From positions 135,602 through 199,601 of the forward strand of contig KB722755.1 of assembly GCA_000349905.1 (NCBI GenBank): 64,000 bases of DNA, in the 5' to 3' direction. Source of the stretch: Volvariella volvacea V23. Lineage: Eukaryota; Basidiomycota; Agaricomycetes; Agaricales; Pluteaceae. Shown piece after piece: positions 34,959 through 44,694 of the stretch. Numbering within the stretch: the first letter of the stretch is position 1; each line of letters opens with the position of its first letter. Made by a program: the position numbers and the translations under genes. Below the pieces are notes generated by a model. It worked only from the letters and a program-made list of their open reading frames with translations. It made no database searches and was not told where the DNA came from.

Positions 34959-36019
34959 CGCCCTGTTCCCTATTTCGTGTCCTTCACGCTCTGGGGTAAG
35001 TACCCCCGACGTCCATCACTCATGTCTCCCGTGCTTGATTTCAGTTCTTTTTCCTTTCCTTTCAATTTATGTCATCGGAATTGTGTTCCGATGTTGCTTT
35101 GGCTTGTGCATTCAGACTTCTTATTTCGAGATTATTGCTTGTTGTATTCACACACACTCATCGACCCTTCCACTCTACGATTTGACCTGAATCCCTTTCC
35201 TCTCCCCCCACAAACCAGAACACTCGGTCATGTCGTCACCGATAAATGATGTCAACTGCCTTAGGACGCCCACATCTAGCTCCCATGTCGCTCATTTCCC
35301 CATTATCTCCGTCTCACGAGGTATCACGTATTTGTTATTTACGTCCCTTGCAATCTCGATGGGGGCACCGGTGCTGTGATGATCATTTCATATTTCCTCG
35401 CTTCTTTTCTTTCCTGGTCGTGTCCCCTTGAAAGCGAATCGGTGGTGCAGTTGTTGGTACCTAGGTTTTGTGTCTACTTGGTGCTTCCTTGACTTTTGTG
35501 GTTTTTTCTCCCTGGTCTTGGTGGGTCCAGTTGATACACGTTGCACACGTTGTTAGCATCGGCTGTAATGGTGGGATTTGCAGAGTGTTCCTGCCGAGGC
35601 TCTTGTATATACGTATGATGTCAGTATTACCCGGTGCCTTTATTCTTCTATTCTTCGTACTCTCTCGTGAGGCTGCTCCTAGAATCGCTGTTGGTGCAAC
35701 ACTAGGCCAGTGGGCGGGCGCACTAGGTTTATGTAATCAAACTCATCCATTGGGAGTTCAGACTTGCTTGTGATGGGCCAAATCCTCGTTAGCACCCCGT
35801 TGGCAAGAGGAGAATCCCACAGTAAGCCGCAGTGCACCGGAATTGGCAAACTTGATGTACTTACTGACTCTGACTTGATGCGATGATGTCCAAGTGACTT
35901 GATCTCGCATCAGAGTCATTCTCAGAATCGGCCCCCCTCCAGCTCAAGACTTTCTCGTAAGACGATTCAGGGCTTGTAGTTTTGGCTTCATCAGCACGCC
36001 GGCACCACACGTAGCTCCA
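34959..36019. other. Intergenic region downstream of the Smr gene
   Basis: About 1.06 kb, T-rich in its first half (3' UTR-like of the Smr gene), then upstream sequence of TPT1. No recognised gene or RNA. Confidence 0.55.
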
Positions 36020-37202
36020 ATGGATCAGGAAACTGTGCAAAGCGGACAAGTGAAAGGGCAGAGCATAGAAACGACTGGGAGCAACGAGAACAATAGTATT
36101 GGCAATCAGAATCAGAGGGCTAGTCCTAAAGGAGACAGGAAGAATAAAGGAAGGAAGCAGAAGAAGGCGGTTGGGCAGCCTGAGGCGGACTTGGAGGAGA
36201 GTGGAGCACCTGCAGCGGGGGGTTCAGGGAGTGCTGGTAGGTCAGGTGAGGGTGGAAATCGGCAACAACAAGAAGAGCGACAACAGCACCCGACGCAAAA
36301 AGGGTCTGCGAAGCTTCGGGGATTGCCCAAGGATTCGCCGGAGGTGAGGATGTCCAAGACGTTATCGTGGATATTGAGGCATGGGGCGAAGAGTGAGGGA
36401 CTGGCGATTCGGCAAGATGGATATGTTAGGGTTGCGGAATTGGTATGTTTTACCCTTCCCCTCCCTGGTTGTTGGTTTGGAGTTCGAATTGATGGTGTTT
36501 TTTGTGGTTTTGTGTTGGTAAGTTGGCGCATCGTCGGTTCATGGAAAATGGGACGAGTTTTGGGAGGTTGCAAGATATTGTCAAGGCGGATGCGAAGCAG
36601 AGGTATGAGCTTGCAGAGGTGGAGGGAGATTGGATGATTCGGGCCCGGCAAGGGCACTCGATGAAGGTAGGGAATATCTGACACCAGAGCTTGGATGGTT
36701 CGTTGACGCAAAACTCCCAGGCAATACAACTTGAAATGAAGCCTATCCTTTCTGTTGATGATATTCCTACCAAGATAGCGGTACACGGTACCAATAAGGA
36801 TGCATGGGCTTTGATTGGTACGCGCCGTGGAATATTTCGGGGGAACTTTAAGTGCTAACGCACTTGTAGAAAAGGAAGGATTATCCAAAATGACTAGGAA
36901 TCATATCCACCTTGCACAAGGCGTTGCTGGGGACAACGTTATCAGCGGTGGGTTGACTTTGGACTAGCGTCTGCCCTGACTCATCGAACCGATGATTAGG
37001 TATGAGAAAGTCGTCACAAATTTTGATTTTCATCGATGTCCAGAGGGCAATTGATGACGGCATAAAATTCTTTCTCTCCGACAATGGCGTAGTGCTGACA
37101 GAGGGTAACGAGAGAGGATTCTTGGAGCTGAAGTATTTCCTGAGGGTGGAAAATGCACAAAGGAAGTCTCTGACTGGTTGGGAAGGACCTTCCAGTCAAT
37201 AG
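36020..37202 (+). CDS. TPT1: tRNA 2'-phosphotransferase (Tpt1/KptA)
   Basis: Removes the 2'-phosphate left at the splice junction after fungal tRNA ligation, using NAD+. Residues 1-100 are a low-complexity Q/E/G/K extension. The core begins near MSKTLSWILRHGAKSEGLAI (the R-H pair of the KptA signature), then QDGYVRVAEL, LAHRRFM, IRARQGHS, IAVHGTNKDAWALI, EGLSKMTRNHIHLA, FIDVQRAIDDGIKFFLSDNG and VVLTEGNERGF. These include the Arg/His residues (RHG, HGT, R-x2-I-H-L-A) that line the active site in the family. Introns near 36442, 36667, 36820 and 36949 restore frame. The start at 36020 is the first ATG of the frame. About 316 residues; the unusual length comes from the N-terminal extension. Confidence 0.96.
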
Positions 37203-37386
37203 CGACACAGGCATCCCGCTTAGAAGTAAAGACCTCGTTGATTAGTTTGGCTGCCTTCACCACAGCATGCATGTGGCGTCACGAGAAATAACAGTCACAT
37301 GAACATTGTCACGATTTGGTGCTTTTGTGCACCAATTCCTGCGCGATCTCAGGCTGCACTGCGGCCTCCTGCCGGCATCCTCCCTC

Positions 37387-40300
37387 ATGGAAAAGCTCAA
37401 TGCTCGCCTCAACAGTCGGGGCTCCTCCTTGTACAATGTCGATGACGAGGCTCTTCGCATGAAGGCTCGACCACACCCAACCCTTGGTGCAGGAAGCTCA
37501 CCCAAGGCTGCACCTTCCAGATCAAGTAACTCGACGAGCAGGAGTGATGCATCACGGAGACGAGCTGGTGGGAAAGCGTCTGCAGGACTCGCAAAGTCGT
37601 CGCCTTTGAAGAATAAGAAGACCGATGACTACGACAGCCCTGATGAACTCGACACGCTTTCCTCACAGTCGTCTGTGTCCGAGAGGCCGCTGGATGACGT
37701 ATACGTCGATAAGGAGGGTAAACGGCACGAATGGCATTCCAGTTTTCGGCCTAATAATACGTTGAAGAACTTGAAGTTTAAGAAGAATGGATTAGCGACG
37801 CCACCGAACGTTCAGGGACAATCAGGGGATACAGATAATGATGCGAGTCAAGAGAAAACAAGAGGTGCAGGTTCAGCCACTCGCGAGCGTCCGCGACCAC
37901 GACCTATTAATCTACAAAGGGCTATAGCGGCGTCTTCCTCTCAAGACGCGGATAGCATGGATTTTGTCACTAAAGAGACGCCTCGCAAGGCACCACCTCA
38001 ACCTCGCCCCTTTCCTATGTTTGATGGTGATCCCCCCTCTGCAAGTGGATTGAGGTCCTTGCGCAATTCCCCGTCCTCCAGTGATGACGATTCCCCACGA
38101 TCTAGAATAAAGCCAAAGTCGTCTACTTCTAAACAGGGGGTTTCTCCTTCGAAATCTCCAACTCCGCCTAAGCAGCCTAAAAAGCCAGCAGCGTTTCCTT
38201 TGCCCCCGCCGTCTACGTCCTCTCCCCAATCGTTAGCCTCGAGTCGATCGCAGTTAAGCCTCGCGGATGACATTTCTATGTCTACGAACTACATACGGGG
38301 GAAGCAATCGAAACTGGATGAGTCCCCTATTAAAGCGAAGTCCGCTAAGAAGGCCTCACCGGGTACGAATGTGCCCCAGGCCAAACCTCAGCCCTTCCCT
38401 ATGGACCTAGACAAGAAAGCACCTTCCCCGAAGCGCCTGCAGCCATTCCCCATGAGCAATAAAATGTTGGACAGCATCGGTTCCTCATCGAAAGATCTCT
38501 CGCCGGGGAAGAAGAGGAAGATGGGGAAGGAAAGAGCGTCTGTCGTTGACGATGATGAAGAGGATGATTGGAATTTTGAAGAAGATAGTCGTGAGTGGTT
38601 CATACCAATGTGCAGGTGGTGGCCAACGGATGAACGACAACAGTCTTTATATCGACGGACGTTGATCCACGGACTCTGTGCCCCTTTTGTGACGCTCCTC
38701 TACCTGATTCGCCTAGCCCGCTTCTTAGGAAGATGCTGGCGGAAACAGCGAAGAAGTCGCATCCTGATCCTAGACCTGGTAATCCATTGGGCCGGAGAGC
38801 TCCTTCTGCGGTCTTCGTAACGGTTTGTCACAGGCATCAGTTCGAGAGCCAGATACTGCCTGAAGCAGAAGCGAAGGGATGGCCGAAGACTATTGATTGG
38901 GAAAGGTTGAAGCTTCGTGTGGAACGGATGAAAGACGTCATTAGAATGGTTATCTGGGAACCGCAGGGAGCACGGTCTCAATGCCTTTTCTGGAAGGAGT
39001 TAATGGAAGATGTAAAGAACCAGGGAGCAATAGCAACGACGAATGTTCATAACCAGTTCAACACATTCAAGAGGGCTCAACCTGGCTAGTGAGTGTGCTG
39101 ATCCAGCTCAGGGCAATTCGCTCACTATATGCGCCACAGTTATGGTGAATTGGGTTCCGTAATCATATTACAGACACTTTGCAATATGTTTCCTCCGACC
39201 TCATTAGATCCTGCCTTAACTGCGCCTTTATCCGTGCATGAGTTCATGCAGCGAGTCTTGGTCCCCGAAGTCGGAATTCGATTGATTATGCAGGATAAAA
39301 GGCTAAAAGGGGAGACTGGCGTCCAAACGGCCTTGGAAATTCTCCGGGAGAGTAGCACTTATGGTGTTACGATGTTCCCTGAAGGCGGCGGGGAGTGGGA
39401 CGAAGGCCACGGACTTCATCTCGGGGTTGATAAATTAGGAGTTGCTGATCGAATGATAATGGAACGAGCTCGGAAGCGAAGGAAGGAGTTGGAGGATGAG
39501 GAGGATGAAGAGGACGAATTAAATCGACGCGCTGCTGTTGTGTTACATTCGGATTCTGAAGAAGCTACTCCCCGCAAGCCGAAGAGGGGCTATATAAAGA
39601 GTAAGGCGGATGAAGAGGGATCACCTGTACCAGCATCGTCGTCCCCGGCACCAGGACCACGCCGTCCCAAACCACGGCCAGTTGGTAAAGCGGCAAAGAG
39701 TGCTCCTGCGAGGCCCAAGTCCGTATCACCACCCGTTTCCCAACCAGAAGTCGTAGCACAAACTACTCGTGCAGGCTCTCATCCTGCAGTTCGCGCGATA
39801 TCGGTGTCCTCGGCTTCATCAGAAGAGAAAGCCACGTCTTTGCATAGGCATACTTTACCACCGCGAGAACCCCAATCTAAATTGAACGCAACTAAGATCC
39901 CAAAAGCGAGGAAGGCACGACAAAAGCAGGTTGAGAACTCGGACGAGGACATGGATCTTCGATCAGATGGTGCTGCAAGCGTCACCTCTGTCAAGTCAAC
40001 GGGGTCTTTTAGGACTCCCGTCAAGACACGATCGCATACGACGTCTGCAAAACGACCAGTCGTGGATTCGTACAACAGTGCTGACGACCCTGTGGTGTTA
40101 TCTCATCGAGAACACTCCGAAGCTATTCCCGAGGAGCCAACTCCACGACCACGAAGATCAGGTACAAACACGCCCGCATTCACCTCCCCATCCGCCTTCA
40201 ACTACCCGTTGCAAATGGTTCGTGAGCGAGCGGCTAGAAAGAGCCGGGATGAGAAGCAGTGAGCCATACTTAACTTCTCGCTCCTCTGTTCTTCACGGGA

Positions 40301-40503
40301 TGTTTGATAGCAGGACCTGGTCTTATCGTATGAAGGACACAATTGATATCGTGGATGTACTATCCAGCGATTCGGATACGAAGAATATTCTGACTGAGGT
40401 CAATGCTGATCTGCAATCGAGCAGGGCTCGAAATACGGAATCCCAAGATTGGAAATGGTTGCTCTCGGATTCAAGTTCGTTCGAATCTATGACGAAGGGC
40501 TAG
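37387..40503 (+). CDS. RTC4: Rtc4-domain protein (restriction of telomere capping 4-like) with long disordered flanks
   Basis: Four exons: 37387-38590, 38644-39088, 39140-40258 and about 40311-40503, near 986 residues. Residues 1-400 are disordered and S/P/K-rich. The Rtc4 domain lies around residues 405-680: TLCPFCDAPLPDSPSPLL (C-x2-C), FVTVCHRHQFE (C-x2-H), GWPKTIDWERLKLRVERM, YYGELG, VLVPEVGIRLIMQD, ILRESSTYGVTMFPEGG. The remainder is basic and acidic low complexity. The third intron (donor GTGAGC at 40259) skips the stop at 40260-40262 and adds a tail with TIDIVDVLSSDSD, a typical SUMO-interaction motif. Yeast Rtc4 is linked genetically to telomere capping; its biochemistry is unknown. 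The ATG at 37387 is chosen because the upstream frame has no ATG. The Cys/His pairs may bind zinc (inference). Confidence 0.88.
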
Positions 40504-40752
40504 GGACTTTAAACGGTACTTACTATAGGAGATGGTTTGCTTATTAGAATAACCTAGTACTCTAGTAATACTAACACGAACTCTGTATTTTTTTTTTTCT
40601 TTTGCAAGTTTGCGCATACAAACCAGCGTGCTGGAGAGGCTGGTGGATATATGCGCGAAGGTATCTGGCCGTCACAGTAACGTTTGTGGTTCTCGAGCTC
40701 TCATCCACTATCACCCCGACACACTTTGTAGCTTTCAACACGGACACATCAT

Positions 40753-42033
40753 ATGCCTCGCTCTCGGTCTATTAACGCTACTAATGCAAGCCATCTGCTT
40801 AAGCGAGCTAGTCGCTCGTTTCAAAAAACAGCAGCTAGTACCATTTCCCGCCCCGGTCTACGGATCCCCCTCGAAGTCGTGGACAAGATTATACAGTTCA
40901 TGACTCCAACTAAGGGTTGGGGCAAAGCTGACTTCAAGGCGCTTATACCTCTGCTTCTCACCTCTCAGGCGTTTCGTTTCTTAACCCTACGACGACTCTT
41001 CGAGCATTTGCGCGTCGAAAGTGCAACGGATTGGAAGGCAGTCTTTCGATTCTTATCCAACCAGGACGAACCAATTTCTTCTCTGGGTCTAACGTGGATT
41101 AGGTGTGTATATGCGCCTGATTTTTTAGTAATACCTTATCTATGCGCATATAGGCGCCTAGAAGTATCATCCAGGGTCCTGTTTCTCAAACCTTCTGCAT
41201 TCCCACCCTTGTCTCGATTACGCACTTTGAAGGTGGACTGTTCTGAAGTAACCCTCGGCACACAGATTGGGCGACTCAAAATGCTTGCTGACCGCTTTTC
41301 TGGATCGCCTACTCACTTGGTTTCTCTGACGCTAACAAACCTCGTCCGGATCGATGTGCTTGATTTACGTCTCCTTGCACAAACGTTTCCTGCTCTTGTG
41401 GACCTCTCACTTAGCTGCACAGAAAGGATCGATCTTACCTGCTGCTGGATCTGCTACGAAGAAAGCCTCGAACTCATCTGTCACTCTCCTTTGCACGGAA
41501 GATTCGCTAATGTTGAAGATCTTGCTGTAAGGTATTCAATGGGTGGTGATTTCTCGGTGATAACTCTATCACAGAACAGTTTTGGCGATGCTCTCTCCTC
41601 TCTGATGAATCTGACCCGCCTGCACATTGGAATCTTTCTCTCTGACCAAGCCCTCGTATATATGCACAAGGAACACTCGGATGAAAATGAGTTTACCTCA
41701 ACGATCAACGAAAAGGCGATCAATTGCTCTGCCTGTGTCGACGAACTACGCAACGTTCGGATGCGTGAAACAACAGCCAGCTTAATCCTCGGTAAACTGC
41801 TCAGCAAATTGCAGACGATCTCTTGGAGCTCCTTCTATGGTGACGATACTCTCGTGGAGAATTGCCTGGAAACGACTCTCGACCATGACGCCAATGCCAC
41901 GGATGGGATAAACGCTCTTACCGATCTAGATGAGTCCGAAAAAGTCGTCAAAAGGTCTGGGGATGTGATAGGAGATACCAAGATCGTCCTCTGGCGGCTT
42001 GATGGAAGAATTAGTGCCCGAAGAGTACGGTGA
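40753..42033 (+). CDS. F-box-like protein, single exon
   Basis: 426 residues without introns. After a basic N-terminus the F-box-like helix set reads RIPLEVVDKIIQFM, KALIPLLLTSQAFRFLTLRR and LFEHLRV. The rest shows leucine-rich, irregular repeat-like segments (SRLRTLKVDC, HLVSLTLTNLVRIDVL, FPALVDLSLSC, FANVEDLAVRY, LMNLTRLHIGIFL). This layout is that of the large Agaricomycete F-box-like families, usually substrate adaptors of SCF ubiquitin ligases. The substrate is unknown. The C-terminal 60 residues are acidic and unlike repeats. Confidence 0.85.
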   Translation: MPRSRSINATNASHLLKRASRSFQKTAASTISRPGLRIPLEVVDKIIQFMTPTKGWGKADFKALIPLLLTSQAFRFLTLRRLFEHLRVESATDWKAVFRFLSNQDEPISSLGLTWIRCVYAPDFLVIPYLCAYRRLEVSSRVLFLKPSAFPPLSRLRTLKVDCSEVTLGTQIGRLKMLADRFSGSPTHLVSLTLTNLVRIDVLDLRLLAQTFPALVDLSLSCTERIDLTCCWICYEESLELICHSPLHGRFANVEDLAVRYSMGGDFSVITLSQNSFGDALSSLMNLTRLHIGIFLSDQALVYMHKEHSDENEFTSTINEKAINCSACVDELRNVRMRETTASLILGKLLSKLQTISWSSFYGDDTLVENCLETTLDHDANATDGINALTDLDESEKVVKRSGDVIGDTKIVLWRLDGRISARRVR

Positions 42034-42414
42034 TATTCCACTACATTCCATCCATTGTCCTGTTTCAGCCTCGTGTCCCAATGATCAAAGGTCGCTTTGT
42101 ATGTCCCCAAAGAATGAGCCCATTGGAACGTGCATTGGTTGGTGAATGAGAAAGGTGAATTAACCGGATGGCTGACATCAGAGGAAGTGTGACAAAGGGA
42201 CCATAGCAACACACCCGGATATGGTGTGCACAATGGTGATCAGGACTCCGTGGTAAGCCTGTGCAAATCATTCGCAAAAATATTCCGCGAGCCGGCGTGC
42301 CACACCGAAAAACATGATGCGATATAAGACCCGGTTTCTCCTTGGTTTTTATGACTAGGCGCTGTCTGCACCTTACACTCATAACCTCTAGTTCATGCAC
42401 TATCCCCTTCCCTC
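42034..42414. other. Short intergenic stretch
   Basis: 381 bp between two same-strand genes; nothing recognised. Confidence 0.6.
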
Positions 42415-43791
42415 ATGAATCTAACGACCAGAACACCTGTATCACTTACAACCATGGAAACCTCTGCACCATCAGCGACTGTTATGACAAGCAACGTTAA
42501 TGCCACACGATCAGCAATTTCAACACCAACCAAACACGAAGATTTTGCGCGTCTCTGCGAATTATTTGACCGCCTCGCGACTCACCAACCGCGTCGTACC
42601 TCTACTTTGACCAAGGCGGAATTACGATCTCTTGCTCTTCCGGAGGACCTTGCTCCGGTCGTGCAGAACCTTGCCACCGTTGTTGGGAAGCCTTCTCCTG
42701 CTACCCCGAAGGTGCAAGACGTGTTCGCGACCCCAAGGAAACCTCGTCTCGCCATTTCGACGCGTTCCGAGTCGTCAATCAAGTCGCCTGCTCCCTTGTC
42801 ACCCATTGAGTATGTTGGAGGAAGTGACACTTCGGAAGCTTCAGCCTCTATCTTTTCCTCGTCTGGCCTGTCTTCTGATGAAGAGTTCGAAGACGTGGAA
42901 GAGAGGAAACAGATTTCCAATCCGGCGGAGGAGTTGACTGCAAAAACGGAAGAGCTGCCCCCATCGTTCACGTTCAAGATGATGCTGCACCAAACTTACG
43001 AGAAGGAGGATTGGGCGAAGATGGTGAAGGATGCGCTGGAGCAATCGAAGAAGGAATTTAAGCCCCTGGCCGAGCAGGAGTTGAAGAAGAAGGACGTGAA
43101 GGGTCAGGAGGCGGATGTAGATTTGGATGCCATTAGGGAGAGATATAAGGAGCGAGCAGGGCGATTAAGAAGCCCGACACGCGCACCACCCAACACACCC
43201 ACCGCTCCAAGGAGAGCACTGTCTCCTGTTACTCCATCTCGCCGACGCGCTCGGAGCTTCATTGTTGCTGATACCAAGACTCACGATGCAGTTATTGGTG
43301 CCCTCAAGCCGCCTTCTGGCTGCGGTGTGCCTGGAGAGGCTCAACAAAAGGTGGATGCTAGGGTCCTGAAGAAGCAATGCGTCGGAAGGAACAAATCTAC
43401 CGCTGAAGGAACCAGTGCAAGACCCTTGTCTTGTTGGGTTTACGACGCCAAGATTTCCAGCGCTCTCGTTGAACCTGGATTACTAGAGGATTATCCAGCA
43501 GCTCCCTCGTCTCCCACCAAGTCCGAATTCAACTTTAACGCGCTTCCCATTCCAGAGGAGCGTGAGGTCGAAGCCGCTAGTGTCAAGACGGATGCCATTC
43601 CAATTCAACGAGAACCAGCTACTGAAGAAGGCATCTCAAAGATTGGCAGCCCGTTTGCTCGTGCCGCCGCTGCGATCCTTCGAAAGAAATCTGTGTTCCC
43701 TTCCAGGAGGAGAGCAATGAGTGCTGCTGATGCTCTTCTGGCCCCAGGACACGGAAGTCCTACTAAATCTAAGAGGCCATTCGGGCTCTAA
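42415..43791 (+). CDS. Unrecognised, largely disordered S/T-P-rich protein
   Basis: Single-exon frame of 458 residues with good coding appearance. A possible helical N-terminal segment (HEDFARLCELFDRLATH, then LTKAELRSLALPEDLAPVV) is followed by disordered sequence with an acidic block (SSDEEFEDVEERK), a charged helix (EKEDWAKMVKDALEQSKKEF) and many proline-directed sites next to basic residues (TPRKP, SPTR, SPVTPSRRR, SPTKS). The pattern suggests regulation by cyclin-dependent kinase (inference). No family is recognised. An alternative start is at 42454. Confidence 0.75.
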   Translation: MNLTTRTPVSLTTMETSAPSATVMTSNVNATRSAISTPTKHEDFARLCELFDRLATHQPRRTSTLTKAELRSLALPEDLAPVVQNLATVVGKPSPATPKVQDVFATPRKPRLAISTRSESSIKSPAPLSPIEYVGGSDTSEASASIFSSSGLSSDEEFEDVEERKQISNPAEELTAKTEELPPSFTFKMMLHQTYEKEDWAKMVKDALEQSKKEFKPLAEQELKKKDVKGQEADVDLDAIRERYKERAGRLRSPTRAPPNTPTAPRRALSPVTPSRRRARSFIVADTKTHDAVIGALKPPSGCGVPGEAQQKVDARVLKKQCVGRNKSTAEGTSARPLSCWVYDAKISSALVEPGLLEDYPAAPSSPTKSEFNFNALPIPEEREVEAASVKTDAIPIQREPATEEGISKIGSPFARAAAAILRKKSVFPSRRRAMSAADALLAPGHGSPTKSKRPFGL

Positions 43792-44262
43792 TTAGGCACC
43801 AACCCAAGTTCCTTCTCCATGCTTCGTCTGATATCTAGCTAAGTATGTTGGTTTATTTTCCGGTGTTGCGGAAAGTATCGTTATGATGGTCGATGATTCT
43901 CTACTCTTATGCCCTATGCTTGTATTACTGTAAACGTATAGGATACACTACAGCAATCTTACATGCTTTTCTTTTGCATCTTTAAATTGATCGTGCTACG
44001 CTCAGTGATATTTGAGGTTTGCTGACGTGGATTGACGTGTATACAACGTCGTATGTGCTGTGAGTTCGCCGCATATTAAAGCTGCTAAATATGTGCGTGG
44101 GCAATAGTTTGACTGTATATTCATGGGGCGTATAGGTCTAATACGACGTTCGCTAGGTGGAGGGAAGTGGGGTAGCCGCTTCGGCATCTGCCGACCTCAC
44201 CCCGCCAGTTGAACAAAATACAAAACTCAGGTGACAGCATCCTGTCACGGTTAGTCACCTTT
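43792..44262. other. Upstream region of the U6 gene
   Basis: No protein gene. Contains an imperfect GC-rich hairpin around 44171-44206 (GGGGTAGCCGCTTCGGC with CTGCCGACCTCACCCC) and the hairpin at 44231-44248. An A-rich string (AAAATACAAAA, 44216-44226) lies about 40 bp upstream of U6 and could serve as a TATA-like element for RNA polymerase III. Confidence 0.5.
44231..44248. repeat. Perfect 7-bp-arm hairpin upstream of U6
   Basis: GTGACAG, loop CATC, CTGTCAC. A further GTCACC (44254-44259) and GGTGAC (44274-44279) allow alternative pairing with GGTGAC at 44230-44235 and with the U6 5' end. Confidence 0.75.
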
Positions 44263-44286
44263 GTCCCCTTCGGGGTGACATACGAA

Positions 44287-44317
<31 letters not shown>

Positions 44318-44382
44318 GGCCCCTGCACAAGGATGACACGCTTTCCCGGAGTGGTAGACCTACGGGTCTCAATATTTATTTT
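44263..44382 (+). ncRNA. SNR6: U6 spliceosomal snRNA
   Basis: Catalytic core RNA of the spliceosome. The invariant central part is present: ATTGGAACGATACAGAGA (ACAGAGA box at 44301-44307), then AGATTAGCATGGCCCCTGC with the AGC triad at 44313-44315, and CACAAGGATGACACGC completing the internal stem-loop. The 5' end GTCCCCTTCGGGG forms the usual 5' hairpin. The 3' part after GACACGC is about 41 nt and carries an extra hairpin (AGACC, TACG, GGTCT); it ends near a T-rich string (TTATTTT) fitting polymerase III termination. The start is set at the G of the 5' hairpin and the end at the T run; both ends are approximate. No intron interrupts the core. Confidence 0.96.
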
Positions 44383-44694
44383 CCTCGTTACTACGAACAA
44401 TGATCACCTTGTGGAAGTGCACTGTTTTGTGCTTTTCTGGCGCCGAATTAGATGATTGCATTTAATGACGAAGTGCGGCCGCTTTATTTTGTGCGGCTTT
44501 CTGTGCGAGTCCATATTGCCAAACTATGCTTAATACTAGGCTGCTAGTGAATAGTGAACACTCCTGCTGGTGGTTCTGCAGAGCTGGGATAGCGATTAGA
44601 GCAATATTATGATATCTACATGCATAATAAAGTCTACTGATGCTAACGGTACAAGGACTAGTAACACTTGAAACGAAGTCAATGCCCAAGTCAC
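44383..44694. other. Spacer between U6 and CENP-A
   Basis: 312 bp containing the U6 downstream flank and the CENP-A 3' flank. No downstream B box was recognised. Confidence 0.55.
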
